Source: an uncultured Pedobacter sp.
GTDB taxonomy: Bacteria; Bacteroidota; Bacteroidia; Sphingobacteriales; Sphingobacteriaceae
Direction: 5' to 3'
DNA length: 59,519 nucleotides
Assembly (NCBI RefSeq): GCF_946480185.1
Contig: NZ_CAMLIG010000024.1
Location: forward strand, 1-59,519
Shown here one piece after another: positions 43,256-52,983 of this stretch. Position numbers and translations under genes: made by a program. The notes beneath the pieces were generated by a model. It saw only the letters and a program-made list of their open reading frames with translations. It did no database searches and was not told the DNA's origin. Position 1 is the first letter of the stretch, and the number at the start of each line of letters is the position of its first letter.

Positions 43256-43951
43256 TTATTCTGTGAACGCAATGCCCACAATAGCTATGTTTTTTATCCC
43301 GATTTCTTGGAGCGCAATTACGCAGGCTTCTAAAGTTGCGCCGGTGGTAATGGTGTCATCCACCAATAAAACGTTTTCTAAATTTACGCCGTTTGCCGAA
43401 GCCGAAAACACCTTTTGCATATTGTCAAAACGGTGACTTCTGTTTTGTTTAGCTTGGCTTTCCCGTTCGGCATTTCTGGTTAAAATATCCGTATAAACGG
43501 GAATATTTAGTGTTTCTGATAAGCCAATCGCAAATTGTTCACTTTGGTTATAGCCACGTTTCTCTAATTTATGTGGATGTAATGGAACAGGCAGAATGGC
43601 CTGTGCTTGCCGAAAGCCGGCCCAAGACTTTAGTTCTTTTCCGTATAAATTTCCAACGGCAATGCCCACTTGTGGCTGGTTATTATATTTTAGCTGGTGC
43701 ATGATGTTCTGCACCCGTCCGCCTTTGTTAAAATACAGAAAAGCAACCGCGGCACTGATATTTACCCGGCCCCAAAATTGTTTTGCCAAACGGTTATCTG
43801 CATTTAAATGAAAATTGGTGTAAGGCAGCTGGTGCAGGCAAGTAGTACAAAAATGATTTTCATGTTGTGATAGCGAAGTGCCACAAGCTTGGCAAAGCTC
43901 CGGAAAAAGCAAAGAGCCAAAATCACTGAGGTATTTGCCGACTAAACTCAA
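43256..43951 (-). CDS. ComF-family phosphoribosyltransferase-like protein
   Basis: Protein of 231 residues. The N-terminal zinc-finger-like CQACGTSL and CTTCLHQLPY, then a type I phosphoribosyltransferase fold with the PRPP loop VLLVDDTITTGATLEAC near 195. ComF is needed for DNA uptake in competent bacteria, but many non-competent species carry homologues. Competence is therefore not shown here. Its start lies two bases after the rlmN stop and it probably shares a transcript with it. Confidence 0.93.
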   Translation of the reverse strand: MSLVGKYLSDFGSLLFPELCQACGTSLSQHENHFCTTCLHQLPYTNFHLNADNRLAKQFWGRVNISAAVAFLYFNKGGRVQNIMHQLKYNNQPQVGIAVGNLYGKELKSWAGFRQAQAILPVPLHPHKLEKRGYNQSEQFAIGLSETLNIPVYTDILTRNAERESQAKQNRSHRFDNMQKVFSASANGVNLENVLLVDDTITTGATLEACVIALQEIGIKNIAIVGIAFTE

Positions 43952-43953
43952 AT

Positions 43954-45003
43954 TTAGGCTCCTTCTTTAACGGCCAACTGCCCGCAGGCGGCGTCAATAT
44001 CTTTTCCTCTGCTTCTTCTAATCACGGTATTGATTCCTTGTTTTCTCAAATAATTGGCAAAAACATCTAATTTATCTTCAGTTGCATTGGTATAATCGGC
44101 AAAAGAAATAGGATTGTATTCAATGATATTTACTTTGCAGGGAACGTGTTTACAGAACTTTGCTAAATCCATAGCGTCTTGCAAGGTGTCGTTAAAATCA
44201 TTGAAAACAATGTATTCATACGTTACCGGATTTTTGGTTTTCGAGTAATAATATTTTAGTGCTTCTGCCAAAGCTTCCAAGGTGTTCTGCTCGTTAATGG
44301 GCATAATCTCGTTCCTTTTGGTGTCATCCGCGGCATGTAATGATAAGGCGAGGTTGAATTTCACTTCATCATCACCCAACTTTTTAATCATTTTAGCGAT
44401 ACCTGCCGTAGAAACCGTGATTCTTTTATACGACATGTTTAAACCGTCCTCAGCCGTAATCCTATCAATAGATTTTAATACGTGGGCGTAGTTTAAAAGC
44501 GGTTCGCCCATGCCCATGTAAACGATATTGGAAAGCGGAATGCCGTATTTTTCTATCGCCTGTTCATTGATTAAAACCACTTGGTCATAAATTTCATCGG
44601 CATTTACGTTGCGTTTGCGTTCCATATAGCCGGTCGCGCAAAACTTACAGGTTAGGCTGCAACCTACTTGTGATGAAACACAGGCGGTCATTCTTTCTGA
44701 GGTTGGAATTAAAACGCCTTCAATTAGATGGGTATCGTGTAAAATGAATGTGTTTTTAATGGTTTTATCTGAACTAAACTGCGAGCTATTAATTTTAACT
44801 GCGTTTATTACAAAGTTTAGATCAAGCTGTTCTCGTAAACTTTTAGAAAGATTGCTCATCTCCTCAAAACTTCTCGCCGATTTTTTCCAAAGCCATTCGT
44901 AAACCTGATTGGCCCGGAAAGCTTTCTCGCCCATTTCGGTAAAAAGTTCTTTCAATTGTGGGAGTGTAAATGCCCTAATATCTTTCTTTTGCAGCTTTTC
45001 CAT
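43954..45003 (-). CDS. rlmN: 23S rRNA (adenine-2503-C2)-methyltransferase
   Basis: Radical-SAM enzyme of 349 residues that methylates A2503 of 23S rRNA and A37 of some tRNAs. The [4Fe-4S] motif is C115, C119, C122 (GCSLTCKFCATG), and the second catalytic Cys is near 340 in DIDAACGQL. The N-terminal region with FRANQVYEWLWKK and SLREQL, and the GMGEPLLN strand, fit RlmN rather than Cfr. It begins a run with comF and the beta-helix gene. Confidence 0.96.
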   Translation of the reverse strand: MEKLQKKDIRAFTLPQLKELFTEMGEKAFRANQVYEWLWKKSARSFEEMSNLSKSLREQLDLNFVINAVKINSSQFSSDKTIKNTFILHDTHLIEGVLIPTSERMTACVSSQVGCSLTCKFCATGYMERKRNVNADEIYDQVVLINEQAIEKYGIPLSNIVYMGMGEPLLNYAHVLKSIDRITAEDGLNMSYKRITVSTAGIAKMIKKLGDDEVKFNLALSLHAADDTKRNEIMPINEQNTLEALAEALKYYYSKTKNPVTYEYIVFNDFNDTLQDAMDLAKFCKHVPCKVNIIEYNPISFADYTNATEDKLDVFANYLRKQGINTVIRRSRGKDIDAACGQLAVKEGA

Positions 45004-45141
45004 TATCGGCTCAAAATTAGCATTTTATCAGAGGATTTGAAAAAGCAGGCTTTTTTATTACAATTGTAAGATTTTGCTTTAAAATAGAATAACAAATAAA
45101 TCTCAGCTTTAACAGGAAACGAAATTGGTGAATGGGCTGGT

Positions 45142-46044
45142 CTATATTTTTTCGTTTTGCGAGTGTGCATATCGCTCCAAATATTTATCAATGAACCAGT
45201 TGACAGTTTCGCTATGGCGGTTAATTTGTTTTACCACAACAATCTCAGTGAAAATATGATCTAAGTTTAGCGCCTTAAAGTTCAGCTTTAAATGCCCGTA
45301 CTGTTTTGCCAGAGAAGCCGGAAGAATAGTGATGCCCAAGCCTTTATCCACCAATTGTAAAATGGAGTGCACATTGTTTGCCTCATGTATAACCTCCGGA
45401 GAAAACCCCAAACGGTAACAGATCTCAACAAGTTTGTGGTGAAAATGAGGCGCATAATCCTGATTAAAGAAGATAAAAGGCTGTTTGGCCAGATGCCTCT
45501 TTAATTCTTCTGCAGTTTTATCGTCTAAATTCTCTTTGCTTATCAATACAAAAGGGTCTAAAAAAAGAGATTTAACAGCTAACTTTTCCGAAATTACAGG
45601 AGCCCGTATAATGCCAATATCCAACTTGCCAGCTTCCAAAGCGGCGATTTGTTTGATGGATGGAATTTCGTAGAGTTTAGTTTTAACATGTGGATATACG
45701 GTTTGCATCTCTTTTAAAATATCCACTAAATTGTTGTGAAAAGTGGAGCTTATAAATCCAATTCTCAATTCGCCACTGTTGGCGTTATGGATTTGATGAA
45801 CAGTATTTTTGCTTTCGCTTAAGTTGACGAAAAGTTTATCTATCTCCTTTTTAAAATAAAGCCCAGCATCGGTAAGTTTTACTTTTTTATTGCTCCTATC
45901 AAAAAGTACAGCGCCCAACTCTTCTTCCAGTTCTTTAATTTGCCTACTTAAGGGCGGTTGAGATATAAATAGTTTAGTTGCTGCTTTTCTAAAATGCAGT
46001 TCTTCGGCAACGGTTTTAAAGTATAAGAGGTGTCGTAATTCCAT
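45142..46044 (-). CDS. LysR-family transcriptional regulator
   Basis: Regulator of 300 residues. The winged helix-turn-helix MELRHLLYFKTVAEELHFRKAATKLFISQPPLSRQIKELE occupies about 1-60 (given here by position), and the effector-binding domain about 90-295. The effector is unknown. It is divergent from a methyltransferase gene with 100 bases between them, containing a long inverted repeat; LysR proteins usually regulate such divergent neighbours and themselves. Confidence 0.94.
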   Translation of the reverse strand: MELRHLLYFKTVAEELHFRKAATKLFISQPPLSRQIKELEEELGAVLFDRSNKKVKLTDAGLYFKKEIDKLFVNLSESKNTVHQIHNANSGELRIGFISSTFHNNLVDILKEMQTVYPHVKTKLYEIPSIKQIAALEAGKLDIGIIRAPVISEKLAVKSLFLDPFVLISKENLDDKTAEELKRHLAKQPFIFFNQDYAPHFHHKLVEICYRLGFSPEVIHEANNVHSILQLVDKGLGITILPASLAKQYGHLKLNFKALNLDHIFTEIVVVKQINRHSETVNWFIDKYLERYAHSQNEKI

Positions 46045-46116
46045 ATTGATACCTAATAAGTATTGTATGTTGATAAAAGTAGTATTTTTAATGTATCAAT
46101 TAACCAGCTATGTTTG
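46045..46116. promoter_or_regulatory. Candidate LysR operator and methyltransferase promoter
   Basis: ATTGATAC (46045-46052) and GTATCAAT (46093-46100) are perfect inverted halves 40 bases apart. Eight bases beyond the second half is TATGTTTG (46109-46116), an exact TAnnTTTG match 28 bases before the methyltransferase ATG. No TTG is at the usual upstream distance, so the bound regulator may provide activation. Confidence 0.45.
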
Positions 46117-46144
46117 AAATGTTTTAAACCCAATAAGATTAAAC

Positions 46145-46852
46145 ATGGAAAAATCATCGCGAAAAGAAATTGAAGAACGTTTTAATAATGATGTTGAACG
46201 TTTTTCAAACCTAGAAACCGGCCAGAAAACAGTTATAGATGCACATTTGTGTATGGAATTAATTACCGATGCCGTAAAACTTATTGCGCCCAACGCTAAA
46301 AAAATGTTGGATTTAGGTTGCGGTGCAGGAAATTATACATTAAAGACCTTAGCTAAAATAGGTAATATGGATTGTGATTTGGTTGACTTAAGCTTGCCCA
46401 TGTTAGAGAAAGCAAAGCAGAGAGTAAGCGAAAATACAACGGGCAAAATAAATATTTTTAAAGAAGATATTTTAACCTTACAATTGCCTGCAAATGAATA
46501 TTGCGTGGTTTTGGCAGGCGCCGTTCTCCACCATTTACGTACTGATGACGATTGGGAGGCAGTTTTTAAAAATATTTTTGAAGCGCTTAAGCCCGGCGGC
46601 AGTTTTTGGATATGTGATTTGGTTATTCACGATTTGCCACAAATTCAGCAACTTTTTGATAAAAATTACGGCGATTTTTTAACCGGTTTAGGAGGAGAAG
46701 ATTTTAAAAAACATGTTTTTGATTACATCGCTAAAGAAGACACGCCACGTTCGGTTTTGTTTCAAACCGACTTATTAAAGAAAGTAGGGTTTAAGCATGT
46801 GGAAATTTTACATAAGAACTCTTGCTTTGCGGCATTTGGAGCAGTAAAATAA
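46145..46852 (+). CDS. Class I SAM-dependent methyltransferase
   Basis: Protein of 235 residues with the SAM-binding motif MLDLGCGAGNYTL (near 58-70), the acidic VDLSLPMLEKA and CVVLAGAVLHHL for later motifs, and ALKPGGSFWICD. This is the UbiE/COQ5-like or small-molecule methyltransferase pattern. The substrate is unknown. It is divergent from LysR and ends before a strong terminator, so it is probably a single-gene target of that regulator. Confidence 0.9.
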   Translation: MEKSSRKEIEERFNNDVERFSNLETGQKTVIDAHLCMELITDAVKLIAPNAKKMLDLGCGAGNYTLKTLAKIGNMDCDLVDLSLPMLEKAKQRVSENTTGKINIFKEDILTLQLPANEYCVVLAGAVLHHLRTDDDWEAVFKNIFEALKPGGSFWICDLVIHDLPQIQQLFDKNYGDFLTGLGGEDFKKHVFDYIAKEDTPRSVLFQTDLLKKVGFKHVEILHKNSCFAAFGAVK

Positions 46853-46888
46853 GATGGCAGACAATTGATTTTTGCCCTATTTAATAAC

Positions 46889-46924
46889 AAAAAGCCGGAT
46901 GCAAAACAATCACATCCGGCTTTT
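46889..46924. terminator. Bidirectional terminator between methyltransferase and SatP-type gene
   Basis: AAAAAGCCGGATG and CATCCGGCTTTT form a 12- to 13-bp stem with a CAAAACAATCA loop. It lies between the convergent ends of the two genes and has A/T runs on both sides. Confidence 0.85.
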
Positions 46925-46945
46925 GAATTTATAAGAATGATATTT

Positions 46946-47533
46946 TTAGGCTTTAACTGCACCAATTGGCATTACAGTTTTGCCGTAAACTTCGTTTAAT
47001 AAAGTGGCCATACCGGTATAAATAGCAGAAGCTCCACATACAATACCTTCGTAACCAGCTATGGTTTTAATGCTTGCATTGCCAGTAGCATCACCATAAG
47101 CTAAAAGGAAAAATAAAATCACTAAAGTTCCAAATACAACTTGTAAAGCCACACTAATTCTAAAGGTTCCTAAAAACAAAAAGAAGGTAAATATGCCCCA
47201 CATTAATAAATAATAAGCCATTGCAGTTGCGCTTGCGGCTTCAACCCAGCCCAGTTTTGGCATCACCAATAAGCCAACTAAGGTTAGCCAAAAGAAGCCG
47301 TAAGAGATAAATGCGGTAAAACCAAAAGTGTTGTTTTTCTTGGATTCCATAATTCCCGCGATAATTTGGGCTAAACCCCCGTAAAAAATCCCCATTGCAA
47401 ATATCATGGAGTTCATTTCAAAAATACCAGCGTTGTGGATGTTCAATAAAACGGTGGTCATACCAAAGCCAAGCAGGCCTAGTGGTGCAGGGTTGGCGCT
47501 TCTATCCTGTAGCGCATACTCTTGTACTGTCAT
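46946..47533 (-). CDS. Acetate/succinate transporter, GPR1/FUN34/YaaH (SatP) family
   Basis: Inner-membrane protein of 195 residues with six predicted segments. The signature [23 protein letters not shown] near 13 is that of the YaaH/SatP family, which moves acetate, succinate or similar acids with protons. The start gives [13 protein letters not shown]. It stands alone. Its 190-base divergent gap with the amidohydrolase gene contains the repeated TTGAxAATCGA-type sites. Confidence 0.93.
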   Translation of the reverse strand: MTVQEYALQDRSANPAPLGLLGFGMTTVLLNIHNAGIFEMNSMIFAMGIFYGGLAQIIAGIMESKKNNTFGFTAFISYGFFWLTLVGLLVMPKLGWVEAASATAMAYYLLMWGIFTFFLFLGTFRISVALQVVFGTLVILFFLLAYGDATGNASIKTIAGYEGIVCGASAIYTGMATLLNEVYGKTVMPIGAVKA

Positions 47534-47657
47534 GTTTAAAAATTTAGGTTTGAGAAATCAATAATAGCATTATTATTAGACAATTAAAAGAGTATTTTAA
47601 TCAATTAACTCCAATTCTGCCACAGAACCTTTAAAATTAGATTTTCAAAACAAAAAT

Positions 47658-47716
47658 TTGAAATCGAAAAAAATCGGCTTACATTGAGAATCGATTATAG
47701 GTTAGTTGAGAATCGA
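47658..47716. repeat. Three TTGA(G)AATCGA direct repeats upstream of the amidohydrolase
   Basis: TTGAAATCGA (47658-47667), TTGAGAATCGA (47684-47694) and TTGAGAATCGA (47706-47716) lie 26 and 22 bases apart. The two exact copies are two helical turns apart, and the last ends eight bases before the ATG. This is a possible regulator-binding array. Confidence 0.45.
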
Positions 47717-47723
47717 ATTTTTT

Positions 47724-48887
47724 ATGCGAAGATTTAGTGCAGATTTAATATATACATTAGAAGGCAATGCCATTCCACACGGTATTATTATTACAGATGA
47801 CAACGGAAAAATACTGAACGTAACGGAGGAAAAAGTTGCCTTTGATCCAAATATTGAACGTTACAAAGGCGTTATTGTTCCAGGTTTTATCAATGCGCAT
47901 TGCCATTTGGAGCTTTCGCACTTACACGGAAAAATTGCGCAAAAAACGGGCTTAATCAATTTTATTAAGGAAGTAATTTTTACACGTAACGCATCAGAAA
48001 AAGAAATTACGGAAGCCATGTGCCAGCAGGATGAAGCCATGTGGAACGCCGGAATTGTTGCCGTAGGTGATATTTCAAATCAAACCATCTCCGCTGAAAT
48101 CAAATCAAAAAGCAAAATCCGTTACCATACTTTTATTGAGATGATTGGTTTTGATGCCAATAAAGCAAAAGAAATTTTGGACAATGCCATCGTTAAAAAA
48201 AGTGCTTTTGATACGCCAGCTTCTATTACGGTACACGCACCATATTCAGTATCAAAAGAGCTGGTGAAGCTGTTAAAAGATTACAGCAAAGGCATTGAAA
48301 ATAAAATAAGCTGGCATAGTCAGGAGTGTGATGAAGAAGACGAGCTGTACAAAACCCGGTCGGGCCCATTTTTGCAATTTTATAAAGATTTAAATATCAA
48401 TGCAGAAACTTTCACCTCACAATCAAAAAGTTCTTTGCAGGCATTTTTACCATTTATGCCCAAAAAGCAAAATATTCTGTTGGTGCACAACACTTATACC
48501 TGTTTAAAAGACGTTTACTTTACCAAGCGATTTGAAAAAAATATTTACTGGTGCTTTTGTCCAAATGCAAATCTTTATATAGAAGATCGATTGCCAACGT
48601 ATGAGTTTTTTAAGCATTCTGAATTTCCGATTACCATTGGTACGGATAGTTTAGCTTCCAACCATACTTTGTCGGTTTTGGATGAGATGAAGGTTTTGCA
48701 GAAGAACATTCCGGATTTACCGTTAAACGAACTATTAAAATGGGCATGTATCAATGGCGCAAAGTTTTTGGGTTTTGATGAAGATTTAGGGAGTATTGCC
48801 GTAGGTAAAAAACCGGGTTTAAATTTATTAACCGGATTAGAGAACGGCAACATTTGCGATAGCACCGAAGTTAGAAAACTGATATGA
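47724..48887 (+). CDS. Amidohydrolase-family deaminase-like enzyme
   Basis: TIM-barrel metal-dependent hydrolase of 387 residues. Metal ligands fit NAHCHLELSHL, HAPYSVS, WHSQECDEEDELY, VHNTYTC and GTDSLASNHTLSV, the Trz/Atz and S-adenosylhomocysteine/cytosine deaminase-type subfamily. It may be an aminofutalosine- or adenosine-type deaminase, but no menaquinone genes lie nearby, so the substrate is open. The ATG at 47724 gives MRRFSADLIYTLEG. An upstream Met would add six residues inside the repeat. Confidence 0.9.
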   Translation: MRRFSADLIYTLEGNAIPHGIIITDDNGKILNVTEEKVAFDPNIERYKGVIVPGFINAHCHLELSHLHGKIAQKTGLINFIKEVIFTRNASEKEITEAMCQQDEAMWNAGIVAVGDISNQTISAEIKSKSKIRYHTFIEMIGFDANKAKEILDNAIVKKSAFDTPASITVHAPYSVSKELVKLLKDYSKGIENKISWHSQECDEEDELYKTRSGPFLQFYKDLNINAETFTSQSKSSLQAFLPFMPKKQNILLVHNTYTCLKDVYFTKRFEKNIYWCFCPNANLYIEDRLPTYEFFKHSEFPITIGTDSLASNHTLSVLDEMKVLQKNIPDLPLNELLKWACINGAKFLGFDEDLGSIAVGKKPGLNLLTGLENGNICDSTEVRKLI

Positions 48888-48962
48888 TCGGATTCAACAA
48901 AATTTAAAACCAAGAGACATAAAAATCTAAGTATCTATGCGGTTATAATTCTTATCAACAAA

Positions 48963-49235
48963 ATGAAAGCAATACAAATAACAATTTCGGGACGAGTGCA
49001 GGGCGTGTTTTTCAGGGTTTCTACAAAGGCCGTTGCCGACCAATTGGGCATGAAAGGGTTTGTAAAAAACCAAAAAGACGGCACTGTGCTGATTCACGCA
49101 GAAGGCGACCCGCTTTTTATGCAAGATTTTATCGACTGGTGCAAATTAGGCCCTGATGATGCCCATGTAGAGAACGCTACAATTGAAGATGTAGAAGTGA
49201 AAAACTATCGTAATTTTGAGGTCTTAAAAAAATAA
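48963..49235 (+). CDS. Acylphosphatase
   Basis: Small enzyme of 90 residues that hydrolyses carboxyl-phosphate bonds. The whole chain fits the family: GRVQGVFFR near 10-18 with catalytic R18, and N36 in FVKNQKDGTV. The domain ends VKNYRNFEVLKK. It is followed two bases later by the flippase gene, so it is co-transcribed with it. Confidence 0.94.
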   Translation: MKAIQITISGRVQGVFFRVSTKAVADQLGMKGFVKNQKDGTVLIHAEGDPLFMQDFIDWCKLGPDDAHVENATIEDVEVKNYRNFEVLKK

Positions 49236-49236
49236 T

Positions 49237-50724
49237 TTGTCAACTATAAAAAAATTCGCTGGACAAACTGCCATTTACGGCGTTAGCACTATTGCATCCC
49301 GCATCTTAAACTTTTTTTTAACGCCAGTTTATACCAAAGTTTATCCTACAAAGGTTTACGGTATTTTTACGGAGATGTATAGCTATGCATCTATCTTAAA
49401 TGCTTTGCTGTCTTTTGGTATGGAAACTACTTTTTTTAGGTACCTCAACAAAAAAGAAGGTCAAAAAGAAGTGATTTACAGTAACACCTTCATGATGGTT
49501 GCTTTTGTAAGCGCCCTTTTCTTATTTACTGTCCTGCTGTTTGTTCATCCAATTGCTGTTTGGTTAAAAGATGCAACTACTACACCTTTAGTAGATTATG
49601 TGCTTTACGTAAAGCTTTTTAGCCTTATTTTGGTAATTGATGCGCTAAGTGTTGTGCCTTTTGCCAGGCTTCGGGCAGATGGCAAACCAGGCAGGTATTC
49701 GGTGCTTAAAATCATCAATATCCTTACGTTTATCTCGTTAAACCTTTTCTTCATTTTTGTAATTCCATTTATCATCAAAAATCAGTTGGTTGGAGCTGGT
49801 TTCTTTGCCAGTTGGTATCAACAAAAATGGGTGGGGTACGTTTTTATATCCAATTTAATCGCGAGTATTGCAACTCTTACTCTTTTAATTCCCGAACTTT
49901 TAAAGCTTCAGTTTAAACTTGATAAAGCATTAATTGCAGAAATGATGCTTTACAGTTTGCCCATTTTTGTGGCAAATTTGTCATTCATCGTCAATGAAAA
50001 TTTAGATAAAATTTTCCTTGGGCGTTTATTGCCGGCCGGTATCAGCCAATCGCAAGTGGGTATTTATGGTGCTTGTTGTAAAATCGCTATTTTCTTAAGT
50101 ATTTTTATTAACGCCTTTAGGCTGGGCGCCGAACCTTTCTTTTTCTCCCACGCAAAAAATGCAAATGCCCGGCAAACTTACGCCACCATTATGAATTATT
50201 TTGTACTGGTAATTACCTTAATTTTTGTAGGCTTAGTAGCCAATATTGAAATTTTAAAACATTTTATCAGTAACCAAGCGTATTGGGTAGGTTTGGATGT
50301 TGTGCCGGTTTTATTGTTCGGTTATGTGAGTTTAGGTATTTATATGAACCTTTCTATTTGGTACAAATTATCAGATCAAACAAAATACGGTTTATATATT
50401 TCTGGCGTCGGCGCAATTTTAACCATTGTTTTAAACCTAATTTTTATTCCATATTATAGCTATATGGCGTCGGCTTGGGTGTCACTTACTGCTTATACCA
50501 GCATGATGATTTTGTCTTATGTACTTGGACAAAGAAATTATGCTATTCCATACCATCTCAAACAAAATTTGTTTTACCTAACTTTATCTATCGTGGTAGT
50601 TTGGTTATCTTTCGTTTATTTTAAACGAGATTTAATAATTGGAAATATGCTTTTTATCGGCTTTGGCCTGATAATTTTATACCTTGAACGTACTCAATTA
50701 AAAAAATTATTCGCCGGTTTGTAG
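49237..50724 (+). CDS. Wzx-like polysaccharide flippase (MATE/MOP superfamily)
   Basis: Integral membrane protein of 495 residues with 12 to 14 predicted segments. The N-terminus KKFAGQTAIYGVSTIASRILNF fits the polysaccharide-biosynthesis flippases, and the TPVYTKVYP text follows. It probably moves a lipid-linked sugar across the inner membrane. The start is a TTG one base after the acylphosphatase stop; no ATG lies before the conserved region. The dUTPase gene follows after 65 bases. Confidence 0.92.
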   Translation: MSTIKKFAGQTAIYGVSTIASRILNFFLTPVYTKVYPTKVYGIFTEMYSYASILNALLSFGMETTFFRYLNKKEGQKEVIYSNTFMMVAFVSALFLFTVLLFVHPIAVWLKDATTTPLVDYVLYVKLFSLILVIDALSVVPFARLRADGKPGRYSVLKIINILTFISLNLFFIFVIPFIIKNQLVGAGFFASWYQQKWVGYVFISNLIASIATLTLLIPELLKLQFKLDKALIAEMMLYSLPIFVANLSFIVNENLDKIFLGRLLPAGISQSQVGIYGACCKIAIFLSIFINAFRLGAEPFFFSHAKNANARQTYATIMNYFVLVITLIFVGLVANIEILKHFISNQAYWVGLDVVPVLLFGYVSLGIYMNLSIWYKLSDQTKYGLYISGVGAILTIVLNLIFIPYYSYMASAWVSLTAYTSMMILSYVLGQRNYAIPYHLKQNLFYLTLSIVVVWLSFVYFKRDLIIGNMLFIGFGLIILYLERTQLKKLFAGL

Positions 50725-50789
50725 TGCCATCATGATTTGATATCAGAGGAACTTTTAACTGCTTCATCACTATTAAAAAAATATAACGG

Positions 50790-51224
50790 ATGAAAATAAA
50801 CATCATCAACAAATCAAAACATGAATTGCCCCAGTACGGAACAGAAGCCTCTGCCGGAATGGATTTAAGAGCAGATTTAACCGAGGAAATTACTTTACAG
50901 CCTTTGGAAAGGAAACTAGTGGCCACCGGGATTTTTATTGAATTGCCTATTGGTTACGAAGCACAAATTCGCCCCAGAAGTGGTTTGGCCTATAAATCTG
51001 GAATTAGCATTGTAAATTCTCCGGGAACAATTGATGCAGATTACCGCGGCGAAATCAAGGTGTTGCTGGTTAATTTATCTAACGAGGTTTTTACCGTTAA
51101 CGATGGCGACCGTATTGCACAAATGGTAATTGCCAAACATGAAAAAGCCGAATGGCAAGAAGTGGAATTACTTTCTGATACCCAAAGAGGCGCCGGAGGT
51201 TACGGACATACAGGCGTAAAATAA
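50790..51224 (+). CDS. dut: dUTP diphosphatase
   Basis: Trimeric dUTPase of 144 residues that removes dUTP to protect DNA and give dUMP. All five motifs are present: [42 protein letters not shown] and the C-terminal [10 protein letters not shown]. The product completes the pathway of the dCTP deaminase encoded 17 kb earlier. The next gene starts three bases after its stop. Confidence 0.97.
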   Translation: MKINIINKSKHELPQYGTEASAGMDLRADLTEEITLQPLERKLVATGIFIELPIGYEAQIRPRSGLAYKSGISIVNSPGTIDADYRGEIKVLLVNLSNEVFTVNDGDRIAQMVIAKHEKAEWQEVELLSDTQRGAGGYGHTGVK

Positions 51225-51227
51225 ACT

Positions 51228-52964
51228 ATGAACTTGCGAAGCACATTTACAGTATTATTGGTTTTGCTTTGCATTGGTTCTTATGCACAACGGAAAAAAG
51301 CCATAAACCAACCCTTAATTGTTTTATCGGGCAATAATATAAGTGCCCAGGACAGTATAAAAGTGCTTGATTTATATTATTCTGGCCTGCGTGAAAAAGT
51401 GGTGGAGAACCCAACTTTGGCCATAGAAAGCTTTCAGCAAGCGCTAAAAATAGATCCGCTTCATCATCCATCATATTACGAGTTGGGGCAAATCTATTTT
51501 AAAAAAGGTGATTTGGCAAATGCCCGTATTTACGCCGAAAAAGCAGTAACCATAAAAACCGATAACGAGTGGTATTGGCTTTTAGTCGCAAATATTTATC
51601 AGCAGCAGCAGAATTATAAACTATTGGATTATGCCTTAAACGAGCTAATTAAGCTTTCGCCAGATAAGTTGGATTATAGTTTTGATAAAGCAAATGCCCT
51701 TTTTATGTTGGGCAGTTTTGATGAATCTTTAGCACTTTACAATAGCTTGGAAACAAAAGTTGGTCTTACAGACCGTGTGTTGCTGGGTCGTCAAAGAATT
51801 TATTTAAAAAAGGGAAACACTAAAAAAGCCATTGCCGATTTACAGCAGCTGATTAAAAACAACCCGTCTGACGTAAGGTATTACCTTTATTTGGGCGATT
51901 TTTATTATTCGGATAAAATGCTTGATGAAGCATTGGGCGTTTACCAACAGGCAAAAGAACTGGATGACAGCAATCCGTTTACACGGATGGCAATTGCCCA
52001 AATTTTAGAATCGCAGAAAAAAACCGACGAGGCTTTTGAAGAAATAAAAGTAGCTTTTGCGCAACCCAATTTTAGTATTGACCAAGAGGTTAAAATCATT
52101 ATCAAATATTTTGATGCTTTCCCGGATGCGGGCGCAATTGCCAAAGCAGAGGAATTATCTAAAATTTTAACCATCGCTCATCCAACAGACCCAAAATCTT
52201 TTTCGCTTTACGGAGACGTACTTTATCAGAAACAGGATTATGAAGGCGCAAAAAAAGCCTATAAAAGTGCCTTGGCACTCAATAAAAATGTATTTGTAAT
52301 TTGGGAACAGGTATTGCGTATCGAACTTTTTGGAAATGACACTAAAGCCCTAGTGAAAGATGGAGAGGAAGCTTTAGCACTCTTTCCCAACCAATACAGC
52401 CTTTATTTTTATGTTGGAATGGGTTATCTGATGCAAAAGGATTACGGAAAAGCCATCGGCTATTTAAACAATGCTTTGAACTACGATATCGAAAGTAAAT
52501 CTTTAAAAACACAAATTTATAGCAGCTTGGGCGATGCTTACCAAGGAGAAAAAAGATACAAAGAATCTGTGCAAGCTTATGATCAGGCATTGGCATTAGA
52601 TCCAAATAATAGTTATACGCTAAATAATTATGCTTACTATTTGTCGTTAAGAAACGAGGACTTGGCAAAAGCCGAAAAGATGTCCATCAAATCCAATCAG
52701 TTAGAAAAAAACAAAGCTTCTTTTCAGGATACTTACGCCTGGATACTTTTTAAGCTTAAAAAATACAGCGAAGCTAAAGATTGGATGCAGAAAGCAATTA
52801 TCAATAATCCAAACAGCGCAGTGCAGTTTGAGCATTTGGGCGATATTTTTTACAAACTGGGCGATGTAGATCAAGCGGTGGAAAACTGGAAAAAATCTTT
52901 AGAAATTGACCCCGATAGTTCCTCGGTTAAAAAGAAAATAAATGAGAAAAAGTATTTTGAATAA
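51228..52964 (+). CDS. Secreted tetratricopeptide-repeat protein
   Basis: Protein of 578 residues with a signal peptide (about 1-20, ending SYAQ) and some twelve TPR units. Repeats are visible such as YYELGQIYFKKGDLANARIYAEKA, KKAYKSALALN and AYDQALALDPNN. It is likely a periplasmic or outer-membrane-associated scaffold. It follows dut after three bases. In related genomes I recall this gene next to DUF4292 and EnvC-like genes; here a GxxExxY unit intervenes. Confidence 0.9.
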   Translation: MNLRSTFTVLLVLLCIGSYAQRKKAINQPLIVLSGNNISAQDSIKVLDLYYSGLREKVVENPTLAIESFQQALKIDPLHHPSYYELGQIYFKKGDLANARIYAEKAVTIKTDNEWYWLLVANIYQQQQNYKLLDYALNELIKLSPDKLDYSFDKANALFMLGSFDESLALYNSLETKVGLTDRVLLGRQRIYLKKGNTKKAIADLQQLIKNNPSDVRYYLYLGDFYYSDKMLDEALGVYQQAKELDDSNPFTRMAIAQILESQKKTDEAFEEIKVAFAQPNFSIDQEVKIIIKYFDAFPDAGAIAKAEELSKILTIAHPTDPKSFSLYGDVLYQKQDYEGAKKAYKSALALNKNVFVIWEQVLRIELFGNDTKALVKDGEEALALFPNQYSLYFYVGMGYLMQKDYGKAIGYLNNALNYDIESKSLKTQIYSSLGDAYQGEKRYKESVQAYDQALALDPNNSYTLNNYAYYLSLRNEDLAKAEKMSIKSNQLEKNKASFQDTYAWILFKLKKYSEAKDWMQKAIINNPNSAVQFEHLGDIFYKLGDVDQAVENWKKSLEIDPDSSSVKKKINEKKYFE

Positions 52965-52983
52965 CCTATGTGTTTAGGTCTTT

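Noticed and set aside
43256..43951. Competence locus inferred from ComF
   Set aside because: ComF homologues are widespread in non-competent bacteria and no other competence gene is present.
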